Positions 15,892 through 23,866 of a DNA stretch of 64,000 nt are shown here, in pieces (position 1 is the stretch's first letter; each line of letters starts with the position of its first letter). The position numbers were made by a program, and so were the translations under genes. This DNA comes from Phycisphaerales bacterium. GTDB lineage: Bacteria > Planctomycetota > Phycisphaerae > Phycisphaerales > UBA1924. The stretch is taken from positions 62,001 to 126,000 of the forward strand of contig JANQQR010000008.1 in assembly GCA_028289195.1 (NCBI GenBank), in the 5' to 3' direction. Below the pieces are notes generated by a model. The model saw nothing but the letters and a program-made list of their open reading frames with translations, searched no databases and was not told where the DNA came from.

Positions 15892-18210
15892 ATGTCGCGC
15901 CAGCGCCCACTGGTTGCCAGCATGTTCCAGCGCCGCCTGATCCTCTTGATGTCAGGCGTGCTTGGTGTGTCCGCGGTCATGGGTGCCCAGGCGCTCTGGC
16001 TCACGGCGGTCGAGGGTGAATCGCTGCTGGAGCAGGCCGAGGGCAAGCTCGTCAGCGAGCGCTGGACCCCGACAATCCGGGGCAGAGTGCTCGACCGCAA
16101 GGGGCGCGTGCTCGCGGAGGACGCGCCCAGCTTCGACGTGCTCGTCGACTACGAGGTGATCACCGGCGAGCAGGCGTACTCCGACGCCGCCCGCCAGGCT
16201 CGCGCCGAGAACGCTGACGAGTGGCCGCAACTGGGGAGGGCCGCCCGCGCCGAGTTGGTCGAGCGCTACCTCCCTGCACACTCGGCCAGGTGGGAGCGCA
16301 TGTGGGAAGACCTCTGCCGGGCGCTCGAAATGGACCGGGGCGAGGTTGAACGGCGGAAGACCCGGATCCGGCGGAACGTCCAGAGAATGGCGGTGAGCGT
16401 CTGGGAGCGGTGGCTGGAAGAGCGGCGCGAAGAACTCAATCGCGATCGCGAACTCGGAGAAGAGATCGAAGTTACGCTCAGCGATGTGCGGAAGCCGCTG
16501 GCCGTGCAGCGCCAGCCGCACCTGCTGGCCCGGGGTGTGTCAGAGCAGGCCGGCTTCGACGCTCGGAGGCTCTCGGATCTCTACGGCGGGATCGTCGTGG
16601 AGCACTCCGGCCGCCGCGCGTATCCCGCGTCGCGGGCGGTCGTCGAGGTGGATCCGTCGCACCTTCCCGGACCGGTCCGCGAGCAGATCACAGGTCTCAC
16701 AGAGGACCCCGGGGAGTACGAGCCGATCTCTGTCCGCGTCGAGGGTGTCGCGACCCACGTCCTCGGCTGGCTGCGCGAGGCGCAGCGCGAGGACTTCGAG
16801 TCGCGCCCGCGCAAAGACCCGACGACGGGTGAGGTGGACCGGGGCCACTACCAGCCCGGTGACAGCTCCGGCGCCCAGGGGATCGAGCGGGTCGCCGAGT
16901 CGTCGCTCCGCGGGCTGCGAGGCAGGATCGTTCGCCACCTCGACACCGGCGAGGAGGAGATCGTCGAGCCCGATCACGGTGCGGACGTGCACCTGACGAT
17001 CGACGCCGCGCTCCAGGCACGGGTGCAGGCAGCCATGGACCCGCGGATCGGGCTCGCCCAGGTGCAGCCTTGGCATTTCAGCGTGCTCCGGCCGCGCGAC
17101 TACGAGAACACGCTCCCTGACGGCACACCGCTCTATGGCGCCGCGGTCGTTCTGGAAGTCGATTCGGGGGACATCCTCGCGATGGTCTCGACGCCCAGTT
17201 TCACACTCGATCAGCTCTACGAGGATCCGGAATCGGTATTCGAAGACCGCGTCCGGGCCCCATGGGTGAACAAGGCGCTGGCCAAGCCGTACCCGCCGGG
17301 CTCGATCGTCAAGCCCATGGTGCTCGTCGACGCGGTGACCACAGGGATCCACCCGCTGAACTCCACCATCCGCTGCGACGGCTACCTGCTCCCCAACCTC
17401 CCGAACAACTATCGCTGCTGGATCTGGAAGCAGTACAGCTCGACGCACTCGAGCAGCCTGCCGGCGGGACTCATCGATGAGAGCGGGGGACTCGGAGGCA
17501 GAGTCGCGCTCGGCGTCTCGTGCAACGTGTACTTCCAGACGCTCGCGAGGCAGATGGGTCTCTCGGGGATCCTCTCGATGTACCGGCGCTACGGCGTCGG
17601 GCGGACCTACGACCTCGGCGTCGGTGACGAATACCCCGGCATCGCCGGCGGGCAGACCCCGGAGGGCCGGCTGATGATCAGCCACGCGATCCTCATGGGT
17701 ATCGGCCAGGGCCCGGTCGCCTGGACGCCGCTGCACGCGGCCGACGCCTACGCAACACTCGCCCGCGGGGGACTGCGCCTCGCGCCGCGCCTGCGCACGG
17801 ACGAGCGCCCCCGCGCCGAGGAGCTCATCTTCGATCCGGCAGCGGTCGATGAAGCGCTCGCCGGGCTGCGCGAATCGGTCAATGCCAACTTCGGCACGGG
17901 CCACGAGCTGCGCTACCCGGACGGCACCGTCGAACCGATCTTCAGCGATCGCGAGGGCATCGAGATCGTCGGGAAGACCGGCACGGCGCAGGCCCCGCAC
18001 CTCCTGAGTGAGCCCGACCCCGAGACCGGTGAGCGCACGGTGCTCCGCCAGGGCGACCACTCGTGGTTCGTCATCCTCGCCGGAGAGAGAGGCCGCCCGG
18101 CCAAGTACGCGATCAGCGTGATCATGGAATACTCCGGCAGCGGCGGGCGTGTCTCAGGCCCGATCTGCAACCAGATCGTGCAGGCGCTCGTCGAAGAGGG
18201 CTACCTCTGA
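15892..18210 (+). CDS. mrdA: Penicillin-binding protein 2 (elongasome transpeptidase)
   Basis: Peptidoglycan DD-transpeptidase of the rod complex, anchored by one N-terminal transmembrane helix (about residues 12-32). The catalytic triad motifs are S471-I-V-K, S543-C-N and K695-T-G-T-A, in the right order and spacing. The pedestal segment RGRVLDRKGRVLAEDAPSFDV is typical of PBP2. At 772 residues it is longer than the usual 600-650; much of the excess is a charged helical insertion at about residues 85-205. The ATG at 15892 follows CAGGAGCG. Two nucleotides separate it from rodA, giving the classic PBP2-RodA pair. Confidence 0.93.
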   Translation: MSRQRPLVASMFQRRLILLMSGVLGVSAVMGAQALWLTAVEGESLLEQAEGKLVSERWTPTIRGRVLDRKGRVLAEDAPSFDVLVDYEVITGEQAYSDAARQARAENADEWPQLGRAARAELVERYLPAHSARWERMWEDLCRALEMDRGEVERRKTRIRRNVQRMAVSVWERWLEERREELNRDRELGEEIEVTLSDVRKPLAVQRQPHLLARGVSEQAGFDARRLSDLYGGIVVEHSGRRAYPASRAVVEVDPSHLPGPVREQITGLTEDPGEYEPISVRVEGVATHVLGWLREAQREDFESRPRKDPTTGEVDRGHYQPGDSSGAQGIERVAESSLRGLRGRIVRHLDTGEEEIVEPDHGADVHLTIDAALQARVQAAMDPRIGLAQVQPWHFSVLRPRDYENTLPDGTPLYGAAVVLEVDSGDILAMVSTPSFTLDQLYEDPESVFEDRVRAPWVNKALAKPYPPGSIVKPMVLVDAVTTGIHPLNSTIRCDGYLLPNLPNNYRCWIWKQYSSTHSSSLPAGLIDESGGLGGRVALGVSCNVYFQTLARQMGLSGILSMYRRYGVGRTYDLGVGDEYPGIAGGQTPEGRLMISHAILMGIGQGPVAWTPLHAADAYATLARGGLRLAPRLRTDERPRAEELIFDPAAVDEALAGLRESVNANFGTGHELRYPDGTVEPIFSDREGIEIVGKTGTAQAPHLLSEPDPETGERTVLRQGDHSWFVILAGERGRPAKYAISVIMEYSGSGGRVSGPICNQIVQALVEEGYL

Positions 18211-18211
18211 G

Positions 18212-19459
18212 ATGGTGCGCACGCTCCGACACGACCACAAAGCGGTCAATCGCGCCCCAGCTCGCGTCACCGTGTTCCACCTCGGCTGGGTCGTCCTGGC
18301 ATGTTCCATCGTCCTGTCCCTGATAGGGATCCACGCGATGGACATCGCCAAGCCTCCGTCGGAGGGGGAGGCGATGGGAGCGGTCGCCGGCCGGCAGCTC
18401 GTGTTCCTCGGCATGGGGCTCGTGGTCGCGGCCGGCGCATGCATCGCCCACTACCGCATCCTCATCCCGTTCGTCTGGCCCATCATGGGCGTCGTGCTCT
18501 CCATGCTCGTGTTTGTGCTCCTCCCGTTCGTGCCGGAGTGGATCGTCGCCCCGAGGAACGGCGCGCGGCGCTGGATCAGCCTTGGGTTCACCGATTTCCA
18601 GCCCAGCGAACTGGCCAAGATCGCTGCGGTGCTCGTGACGGCTTCCTACCTCCGCTATCGCGACAACTACCGCACGTTGGTCGGATTGATCCCCCCGGCC
18701 CTGATCGCCACGGTGCCGATGGCCCTGATCCTCGTCGAGCCCGACCTCGGCACCGCGTTGCTCTTCCTTCCCACGCTGGCGGCCATGCTGATCGCAGCGG
18801 GGGCGAGGTTGTGGCACCTCATCGGGACCGCCGCCATCGGCGCCGCGTTTGCGGCCACCGTGATCTCGATCAGTCTCGCGATGGCCGACCAGGGCAAGTA
18901 CCCGATCCTGCGTCCGCACCAGGTGGAGCGTATCCAGGCCGTAGTCGATCGCATCAAGGGCGACGAGCGCCACCTCGACGACCGCGGGTTCCAGGGCCAG
19001 CAGGCCCTCATGCTGATCGGGTCGGGGAGGCTGGCCGGGCACTCTGCTGAAAAGAGCCGCGCGCTGGTGCGCTACAGCCGCCTCCCCGAAGGCCACAACG
19101 ACATGATCTTTGCCGTGATCGTCAACCGGTTCGGCCTGATCGGTGCGTGGAGCGTCATCGGGCTCTACACCCTGATGGCTGGCGCGGCCCTCGGGGCCGC
19201 CGCGGCCTGCAAGGACCCCTTCGGGCGACTCACCATCGTGGGCCTGGCGATGATGATCGCCACGCAAGCCACCATCAACATCTCCATGAACCTCGGGCTG
19301 ATGCCGATCACCGGCATGACGCTGCCGTTCGTCAGCGCTGGCGGATCGAGCCTCGTGGCGGGGTTCATCATGGTCGGGCTCATCTGCAACATCGCGATGC
19401 GCCGGCCGCGCTACTTCTGGCGCAAGAGCTTTGAGTACGATTCGCCCGATGCCGACTGA
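18212..19459 (+). CDS. rodA: RodA peptidoglycan glycosyltransferase (SEDS family)
   Basis: Polymerises lipid II into glycan strands together with PBP2. The 415-residue protein has about ten transmembrane helices and the SEDS landmarks: NGARRWISLG followed by FQPSELAKIA, the catalytic-loop VEPDLGTALLF, GHSAEKSRALVRYSRLPEGHNDMIFAVI, and the final GMTLPFVSAGGSSL. The start lies 1 nt after the PBP2 stop, so the two are coupled. Its last 11 bases overlap the rsmG start. The polar loop before the FQGQQALMLIGSG block is a normal SEDS feature. The pairing favours RodA over FtsW. Confidence 0.93.
   Translation: MVRTLRHDHKAVNRAPARVTVFHLGWVVLACSIVLSLIGIHAMDIAKPPSEGEAMGAVAGRQLVFLGMGLVVAAGACIAHYRILIPFVWPIMGVVLSMLVFVLLPFVPEWIVAPRNGARRWISLGFTDFQPSELAKIAAVLVTASYLRYRDNYRTLVGLIPPALIATVPMALILVEPDLGTALLFLPTLAAMLIAAGARLWHLIGTAAIGAAFAATVISISLAMADQGKYPILRPHQVERIQAVVDRIKGDERHLDDRGFQGQQALMLIGSGRLAGHSAEKSRALVRYSRLPEGHNDMIFAVIVNRFGLIGAWSVIGLYTLMAGAALGAAAACKDPFGRLTIVGLAMMIATQATINISMNLGLMPITGMTLPFVSAGGSSLVAGFIMVGLICNIAMRRPRYFWRKSFEYDSPDAD
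19436..19441 (+). promoter_or_regulatory. TACGAT -10-like box 7 nt before rsmG
   Basis: TACGAT inside the last codons of rodA lies 7 nt before the rsmG ATG, close to the recurrent leaderless spacing. It could give rsmG an internal start in addition to readthrough from rodA. Confidence 0.35.
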
Positions 19460-20207
19460 AGAGCGACCGCCGCTGCAATTCGAGACCGACGTCGAGCCGT
19501 GGACGGCTCCCGACAGCTTCCTCGCCGAGGCCCTGGAGTTCGGGCTCTCGTTCGATGACGGCGAACTCGAGCGCCACGGTCTCTACCTGGCCATGCTGCA
19601 CGAGGCCAACAGCCTCGTGAACCTCACCGCGATCACCGATGCAGAAGCTGCCTGGCGCCGCCACATCTTCGACTCGCTCACGCTGCTCTCGGTCCTCGCC
19701 GAACTCGAGCCCGGGTCCCGGGTGTGCGACGTCGGGAGCGGCGGGGGGGCGCCGGGGATCCCGCTTGCGATCGCCCTCCCCGACATCAAGTTCTCGCTGA
19801 TGGAAGCGACCCAGAAGAAGGCGGCCTTTCTGGAGGCCGTCAGGCGCCGCCTCGATCTTCGCACGGTTCGGATCAGCAACCGCAGAGCCGAGGAAGCGGG
19901 CGCCGCGGGCGAGCCGCAGCGCGACGCTTTCGACGCCGTCATCGCGCGTGCGCTCGGGCCGGCTAATGTGGCTCTCGAACTGTGCGCGCCCTTGTGCCGC
20001 GTGGGGGGGCGCATCGTTCTGGTCAAGGGCCAGCGTGCTGCAGAAGAACTCGCCGAGGCGGAACGCGCCCTTCAGGTGCTGGCGGCCGAGCACGCCGGCA
20101 CGGTGGACACGCCCACGGGCAAGCTCGTCGTCCTCAACAAGACGCGACCGACGCCCCGCGAGTACCCGCGCCGCGCCGGCATCCCCAAGAGCCAACCGAT
20201 CGCGTGA
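19449..20207 (+). CDS. rsmG: 16S rRNA (guanine527-N7)-methyltransferase RsmG
   Basis: Methylates N7 of G527 of 16S rRNA with SAM. The 252-residue protein contains the Rossmann SAM site VCDVGSGGGAPGIPLAI, the preceding NLTAITDAEAAWRRHIFDSL block that defines the family, a SLMEATQKKAAFLEAV segment and a late VLVKGQRAAEEL strand. The start ATG overlaps the rodA stop by 11 nt. An acidic, Pro-rich N-terminal extension of about 25 residues precedes the family core. No mnmG or parA neighbour is present, unlike in many bacteria. Confidence 0.94.
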   Translation: MPTEERPPLQFETDVEPWTAPDSFLAEALEFGLSFDDGELERHGLYLAMLHEANSLVNLTAITDAEAAWRRHIFDSLTLLSVLAELEPGSRVCDVGSGGGAPGIPLAIALPDIKFSLMEATQKKAAFLEAVRRRLDLRTVRISNRRAEEAGAAGEPQRDAFDAVIARALGPANVALELCAPLCRVGGRIVLVKGQRAAEELAEAERALQVLAAEHAGTVDTPTGKLVVLNKTRPTPREYPRRAGIPKSQPIA

Positions 20208-20217
20208 TCGCGCCCCG

Positions 20218-20223
20218 TACACT
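20218..20223 (+). promoter_or_regulatory. TACACT -10 box 6 nt before the helicase start
   Basis: TACACT, then 6 nt, then the GTG at 20230. There is no Shine-Dalgarno site. Same geometry as arsR, thiG, thiS, ffh and others here. Confidence 0.48.
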
Positions 20224-20229
20224 CTGCCA

Positions 20230-22272
20230 GTGACCCACGAATCGCCCGACACAGACCCGCTGCTCACAGGAGACGGGCTCCTCGCCGCTAAACTCGGGGA
20301 GCGCTTCGAATCGCGCCCGCAGCAGCAGGAGATGAGCGCCGCCGTCGCGCGGACGCTCGCCGGCAAGGGGCAACTGGTGGTCGAGGCCGGCACCGGCGTG
20401 GGCAAGAGCTTTGCGTACCTCGTCCCCGCTATCCGGCGCATCATCGCGTCGGAGGGCGCAGAGCGGGTGGTCATCGCGACCAACACAATCGCGCTCCAGG
20501 AGCAGCTGGTCTCGAAGGACATCCCGTTCCTGCTGGGCGCGCTGGGGCTGAACGAAGGCGGGCTCGTCCGGACCGAATTGGTGAAGGGGCGCGGAAACTA
20601 CGTCTCGATCCGGCGCCTCGGCCTGGCATCGCAGCGCCAGGAGAAGCTGTTCGCCAACCCCGGCGCCCGGCGCTCGCTCCACCAGATCGAGGATTGGGCC
20701 TACGAGACAGAAGACGGCTCTCTCTCCACGCTCCCGCAACTCGAGAGGCCCGGCATCTGGGACCGCGTGCAGTCGGATTCGGGCAACTGCATGGGGCGCA
20801 AGTGCCCGAGTTACGACAAGTGCTTCTATCAGAGCGCCCGGCGCCGGATGGAGCGGGCGAACCTCCTGATCTGCAACCACGCCATCTTCTTCAGTGATCT
20901 CGCGCTCCGGGCGGGCGATGCCGGGTTCCTCCCGTCGTACCAGCACGTGATCCTCGACGAGGCCCACCAGGTCGAGGACGTCGCCAGCGAGCACTTCGGG
21001 CTCTCGCTGAGCGAGGGACGCGTCCGCCACCTGCTCTCGGCGCTGACCCAGGGACGCAAGTCCAAGGGGTTCCTCGCGGCGCTGACGGTCACGCCGGACG
21101 GCGAGGAGACTGTCGCCCGCTCAGTCTCCCTCTCCGAGCGGGCGTCGGACGCTGCGGATGAGCAGTTCGGCGCCCTTCTCGAGCACGTCGGAGGAGAGCT
21201 GGGCTCTGTCCGCCTCCGCGACCCGGGAGCGCTGCCCAACGCGCTGACCCCGGCGTTCCGCGAACTCAGCCTTGTGCTCCGGCGGCTCCGCGAGCACGCG
21301 ACCAAAGAACCCGACAAGTTCGAGCTCAACGCCTACGCGCTCCGGGCCCAGGCGATAGCGGACGAGTGCGAGATCCTCATCGAGCAGTCCATGGATGGAT
21401 GCGTGTACTGGCTGGAGACATCGGCTCCTGAGGGCCAGAGGCGCGGGCACCTCCGCACATCCCTCGCCTGCTCGCCGGTCGATGTCGCGCCGGTGCTGCG
21501 TCGGGAGCTGTTCGAGCGCGAGATATCGATTGTCCTGACGAGCGCCACGCTCACGACGGCGCAGTCTTCGTTCGATCACACGCTGGAACGCCTGGGCTGC
21601 GACGGAGCACGGACGCTGGCCCTCGGCAGCCCCTTCGATCACGCCAGCCTCGTCGAGCTCCACGTCGACGCGTCGATGCCGGACCCGCGAGCCCGCGACT
21701 ACCTCGACGCCCTGTCGTCGCGCGTCCTTCAGCACGTCCGCGAAACAGACGGCGGCGCGTTCGTGCTCTTCACGAGCTACAAGACGATGCACCAGGTCGC
21801 CGATCGCGTCGCTCCCGACCTCCACGAGTCGGGCAACCCCCTCGTCACCCAGGGACGAGACGGCAGCCGATCGCAGATCCTCGAAGCGTTCACTTCCGAC
21901 CCCGGTTCCGTGCTCTTCGGAACGTCGTCGTTCTGGCAGGGCGTCGACGTCGCCGGGCACACGCTCCGCAACGTCATCATCACCCGCCTGCCCTTCGATC
22001 CGCCCGACCGACCGCTCACCCAGGCCCGTCACGAGGCGATCGCCGAGCGAGGCGGCAACGCTTTTGCCGATGACTCACTCCCCAGGGCGATCATCCGCTT
22101 CAAGCAGGGATTCGGACGCCTGGTCCGGACCGCGACTGATCGGGGCAGGGTGGTGGTGCTCGACCCCCGGCTCGTGCGATCCGGCTACGGGCGCCTCTTT
22201 CTCAAGGCCCTTCCCGAAGGCGTGCCCCTTGTCGGCGCACCGACGGGGGATCAGACCGAGGGCGTCGCCTGA
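20230..22272 (+). CDS. dinG: DinG/XPD-like ATP-dependent DNA helicase, atypical Fe-S site
   Basis: A 680-residue superfamily 2 helicase of the Rad3/XPD/DinG type, a 5'-3' DNA unwinding enzyme. Walker A GTGVGKS is at residues 54-60, the DEAH box at LDEAHQVEDVA, and the C-terminal motor half has LTSATLTTAQ, GTSSFWQGVDV and RFKQGFGRLVR. The Fe-S domain keeps three cysteines with the family spacing, C187-x4-C192-x5-C198, but the first ligand, normally Cys in a GRGNYVC-type motif, is Ser126 (GRGNYVS), and there is no Cys between 126 and 187. The start is the GTG at 20230; longer frames run through rsmG. The gene symbol is by similarity; YoaA-like identity is equally possible. Confidence 0.88.
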   Translation: MTHESPDTDPLLTGDGLLAAKLGERFESRPQQQEMSAAVARTLAGKGQLVVEAGTGVGKSFAYLVPAIRRIIASEGAERVVIATNTIALQEQLVSKDIPFLLGALGLNEGGLVRTELVKGRGNYVSIRRLGLASQRQEKLFANPGARRSLHQIEDWAYETEDGSLSTLPQLERPGIWDRVQSDSGNCMGRKCPSYDKCFYQSARRRMERANLLICNHAIFFSDLALRAGDAGFLPSYQHVILDEAHQVEDVASEHFGLSLSEGRVRHLLSALTQGRKSKGFLAALTVTPDGEETVARSVSLSERASDAADEQFGALLEHVGGELGSVRLRDPGALPNALTPAFRELSLVLRRLREHATKEPDKFELNAYALRAQAIADECEILIEQSMDGCVYWLETSAPEGQRRGHLRTSLACSPVDVAPVLRRELFEREISIVLTSATLTTAQSSFDHTLERLGCDGARTLALGSPFDHASLVELHVDASMPDPRARDYLDALSSRVLQHVRETDGGAFVLFTSYKTMHQVADRVAPDLHESGNPLVTQGRDGSRSQILEAFTSDPGSVLFGTSSFWQGVDVAGHTLRNVIITRLPFDPPDRPLTQARHEAIAERGGNAFADDSLPRAIIRFKQGFGRLVRTATDRGRVVVLDPRLVRSGYGRLFLKALPEGVPLVGAPTGDQTEGVA

Positions 22273-22290
22273 ACCACGCGCCTTCTCCGC

Positions 22291-22296
22291 TATCCT
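22291..22296 (+). promoter_or_regulatory. TATCCT -10 candidate for the phosphomannomutase gene
   Basis: TATCCT lies 45 nt before the ATG, in a 69-bp gap. No good -35 is visible. The same hexamer is found at nearly the same distance before two other genes in this window. Confidence 0.38.
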
Positions 22297-22341
22297 GCAC
22301 GCTCTGCTCCCCGATTCCCCCCTCGCGCACCCGGAGAACCC

Positions 22342-23751
22342 ATGCTCGGCAAGGTCTTCAAGGCGTACGACGTCCGCGCCACGTACCCCAACCCGCTCAA
22401 CGAGAACATGGCCTGGCAGATCGGCTACGGCTGCGGCACCTTCCTGCTCAAAGACGCCGCGGCGGCGGGCGAGACGACGCCGATGATGAAGAACGTCGTC
22501 GTCGGCCACGACATGCGCCTGAGCAGCCCGTCGCTCCGCGATGCGCTCTGCCAGGGCCTCATCGACAGCGGTGCCGGCGTGCTGGAGATCGGCCTCGTCG
22601 ACACGCCGATGGTCTACTTCGCGATCAACCACCTGGACTGCGCCGGCGGCGTCCAGGTCACCGCCAGCCACAACCCGCCCCAGTACAACGGGTTCAAGGT
22701 CTCCAAGAGGAAGGCCAAGCCGGTCGGCGAGGCGACCGGGCTCGCCGAGGTGCGCAAGGCCGCCGCGATCGCCGATGTGAGCCTCAAGGGCACCGGCACC
22801 GCGGTGCGCGAATCGCGCGATCTGTGGGACGCCTATCGCGACCACGTTCTGGGGTTCCTCGACCTCAAGGGCCGGTCTCTCAAAGTCGTCATCGACGCCT
22901 CGAACGGCATGGCCGGAACCATGGTGCCGAAGATCTTCGGGCCCGGCGGCAACGCCATCGAGGGGCTCGAGATCGTTGAGCTCTACTTCGACAACTCCAA
23001 GGGAGAGTTCGTTCACGAGCCGAATCCGCTCGTGGCGTCCAACCTCGTGGATCTGCAGGCGAAGGTCGTCGCGGAGAAGGCCGACTTCGGGATCTGCTTC
23101 GACGGCGATGCCGATCGCCTGATCGTCGTGGACGAGAAGGGCAAGATCGTGGGCTGCGACTTGCTAACGGCGCTGCTCGCCCGGTCCTTCCTCGCCCGGT
23201 CGCCCGGCTCGGCAATCGTCTACGACCTCCGATCGAGCAAGGCCGTCGAGGAGGCCGTGAAGCAGGCCGGGGGCACGCCGGTGCGCTCGCGCGTCGGGCA
23301 CGTGTTCATGAAGGCCGCAATGGCGGAGTACGGTGGCTCCTTCGGCGGGGAACTGTCGGGCCACTTCTACTTCGCCGGCAACTTCAACGCCGACTCCGGA
23401 GCGATCGCCATGGCGACCGTGCTCTCGGTTATGGCCGAGGCGGGCAAGCCGATGAGCGAGCTCATCGCGCCGCTGGCCCGGTACCACCAGTCCGGCGAGC
23501 AGAACTTCGAGGTCGAAGACAAGGACGGCGCCCTCGAAGAACTCAAGGAGGCCTTCGAGTCGCGGGGTGCCATCGACGAGCTCGACGGCGTGACGGTCGA
23601 TTGCTTCGACACCGAGGGGTGGTGGGCCAACGTGCGCAAGAGCAACACCGAGCCCCTCCTGCGTCTGAACCTTGAGGCCAAGGACGCCGAGACACTCGCG
23701 CGGATGGCCGACGACCTCGCGCCCCGCCTCGGAGAATCGGTCGCCCACTGA
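22342..23751 (+). CDS. manB: Phosphomannomutase/phosphoglucomutase
   Basis: Interconverts hexose 6-phosphate and 1-phosphate, feeding GDP-mannose or UDP-glucose for envelope glycans. The 469-residue protein has all four alpha-D-phosphohexomutase motifs: the phosphoserine loop TASHNPPQYNG, the metal loop DGDADR, the sugar-specificity loop GGELSGHFYF and the phosphate-binding RKSNTEP. The GGELSGH form is typical of the PMM/PGM branch. GGAG lies 6 nt before the ATG. The gene stands between a helicase and a membrane ATPase with no glycan genes beside it, so the sugar it handles in vivo is not shown by context. Confidence 0.93.
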   Translation: MLGKVFKAYDVRATYPNPLNENMAWQIGYGCGTFLLKDAAAAGETTPMMKNVVVGHDMRLSSPSLRDALCQGLIDSGAGVLEIGLVDTPMVYFAINHLDCAGGVQVTASHNPPQYNGFKVSKRKAKPVGEATGLAEVRKAAAIADVSLKGTGTAVRESRDLWDAYRDHVLGFLDLKGRSLKVVIDASNGMAGTMVPKIFGPGGNAIEGLEIVELYFDNSKGEFVHEPNPLVASNLVDLQAKVVAEKADFGICFDGDADRLIVVDEKGKIVGCDLLTALLARSFLARSPGSAIVYDLRSSKAVEEAVKQAGGTPVRSRVGHVFMKAAMAEYGGSFGGELSGHFYFAGNFNADSGAIAMATVLSVMAEAGKPMSELIAPLARYHQSGEQNFEVEDKDGALEELKEAFESRGAIDELDGVTVDCFDTEGWWANVRKSNTEPLLRLNLEAKDAETLARMADDLAPRLGESVAH

Positions 23752-23813
23752 CGGGCCCGGGCTCACGGATCACCCTCCGGAGTGCCGACAGCATCGGGGG
23801 ACCTATCCTCACC

Positions 23814-23819
23814 GTGCCG
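23814..23819 (+). promoter_or_regulatory. TATCCT -10 candidate for the membrane ATPase gene
   Basis: TATCCT lies 47 nt before the ATG at 23867, in a 115-bp gap, repeating the pattern upstream of the phosphomannomutase. No -35 is convincing. Confidence 0.35.
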
Positions 23820-23866
23820 GGAGGCCGGCTGACGAGATCGGAAGGGCAAGGAAGGCGCCGCGCTGC

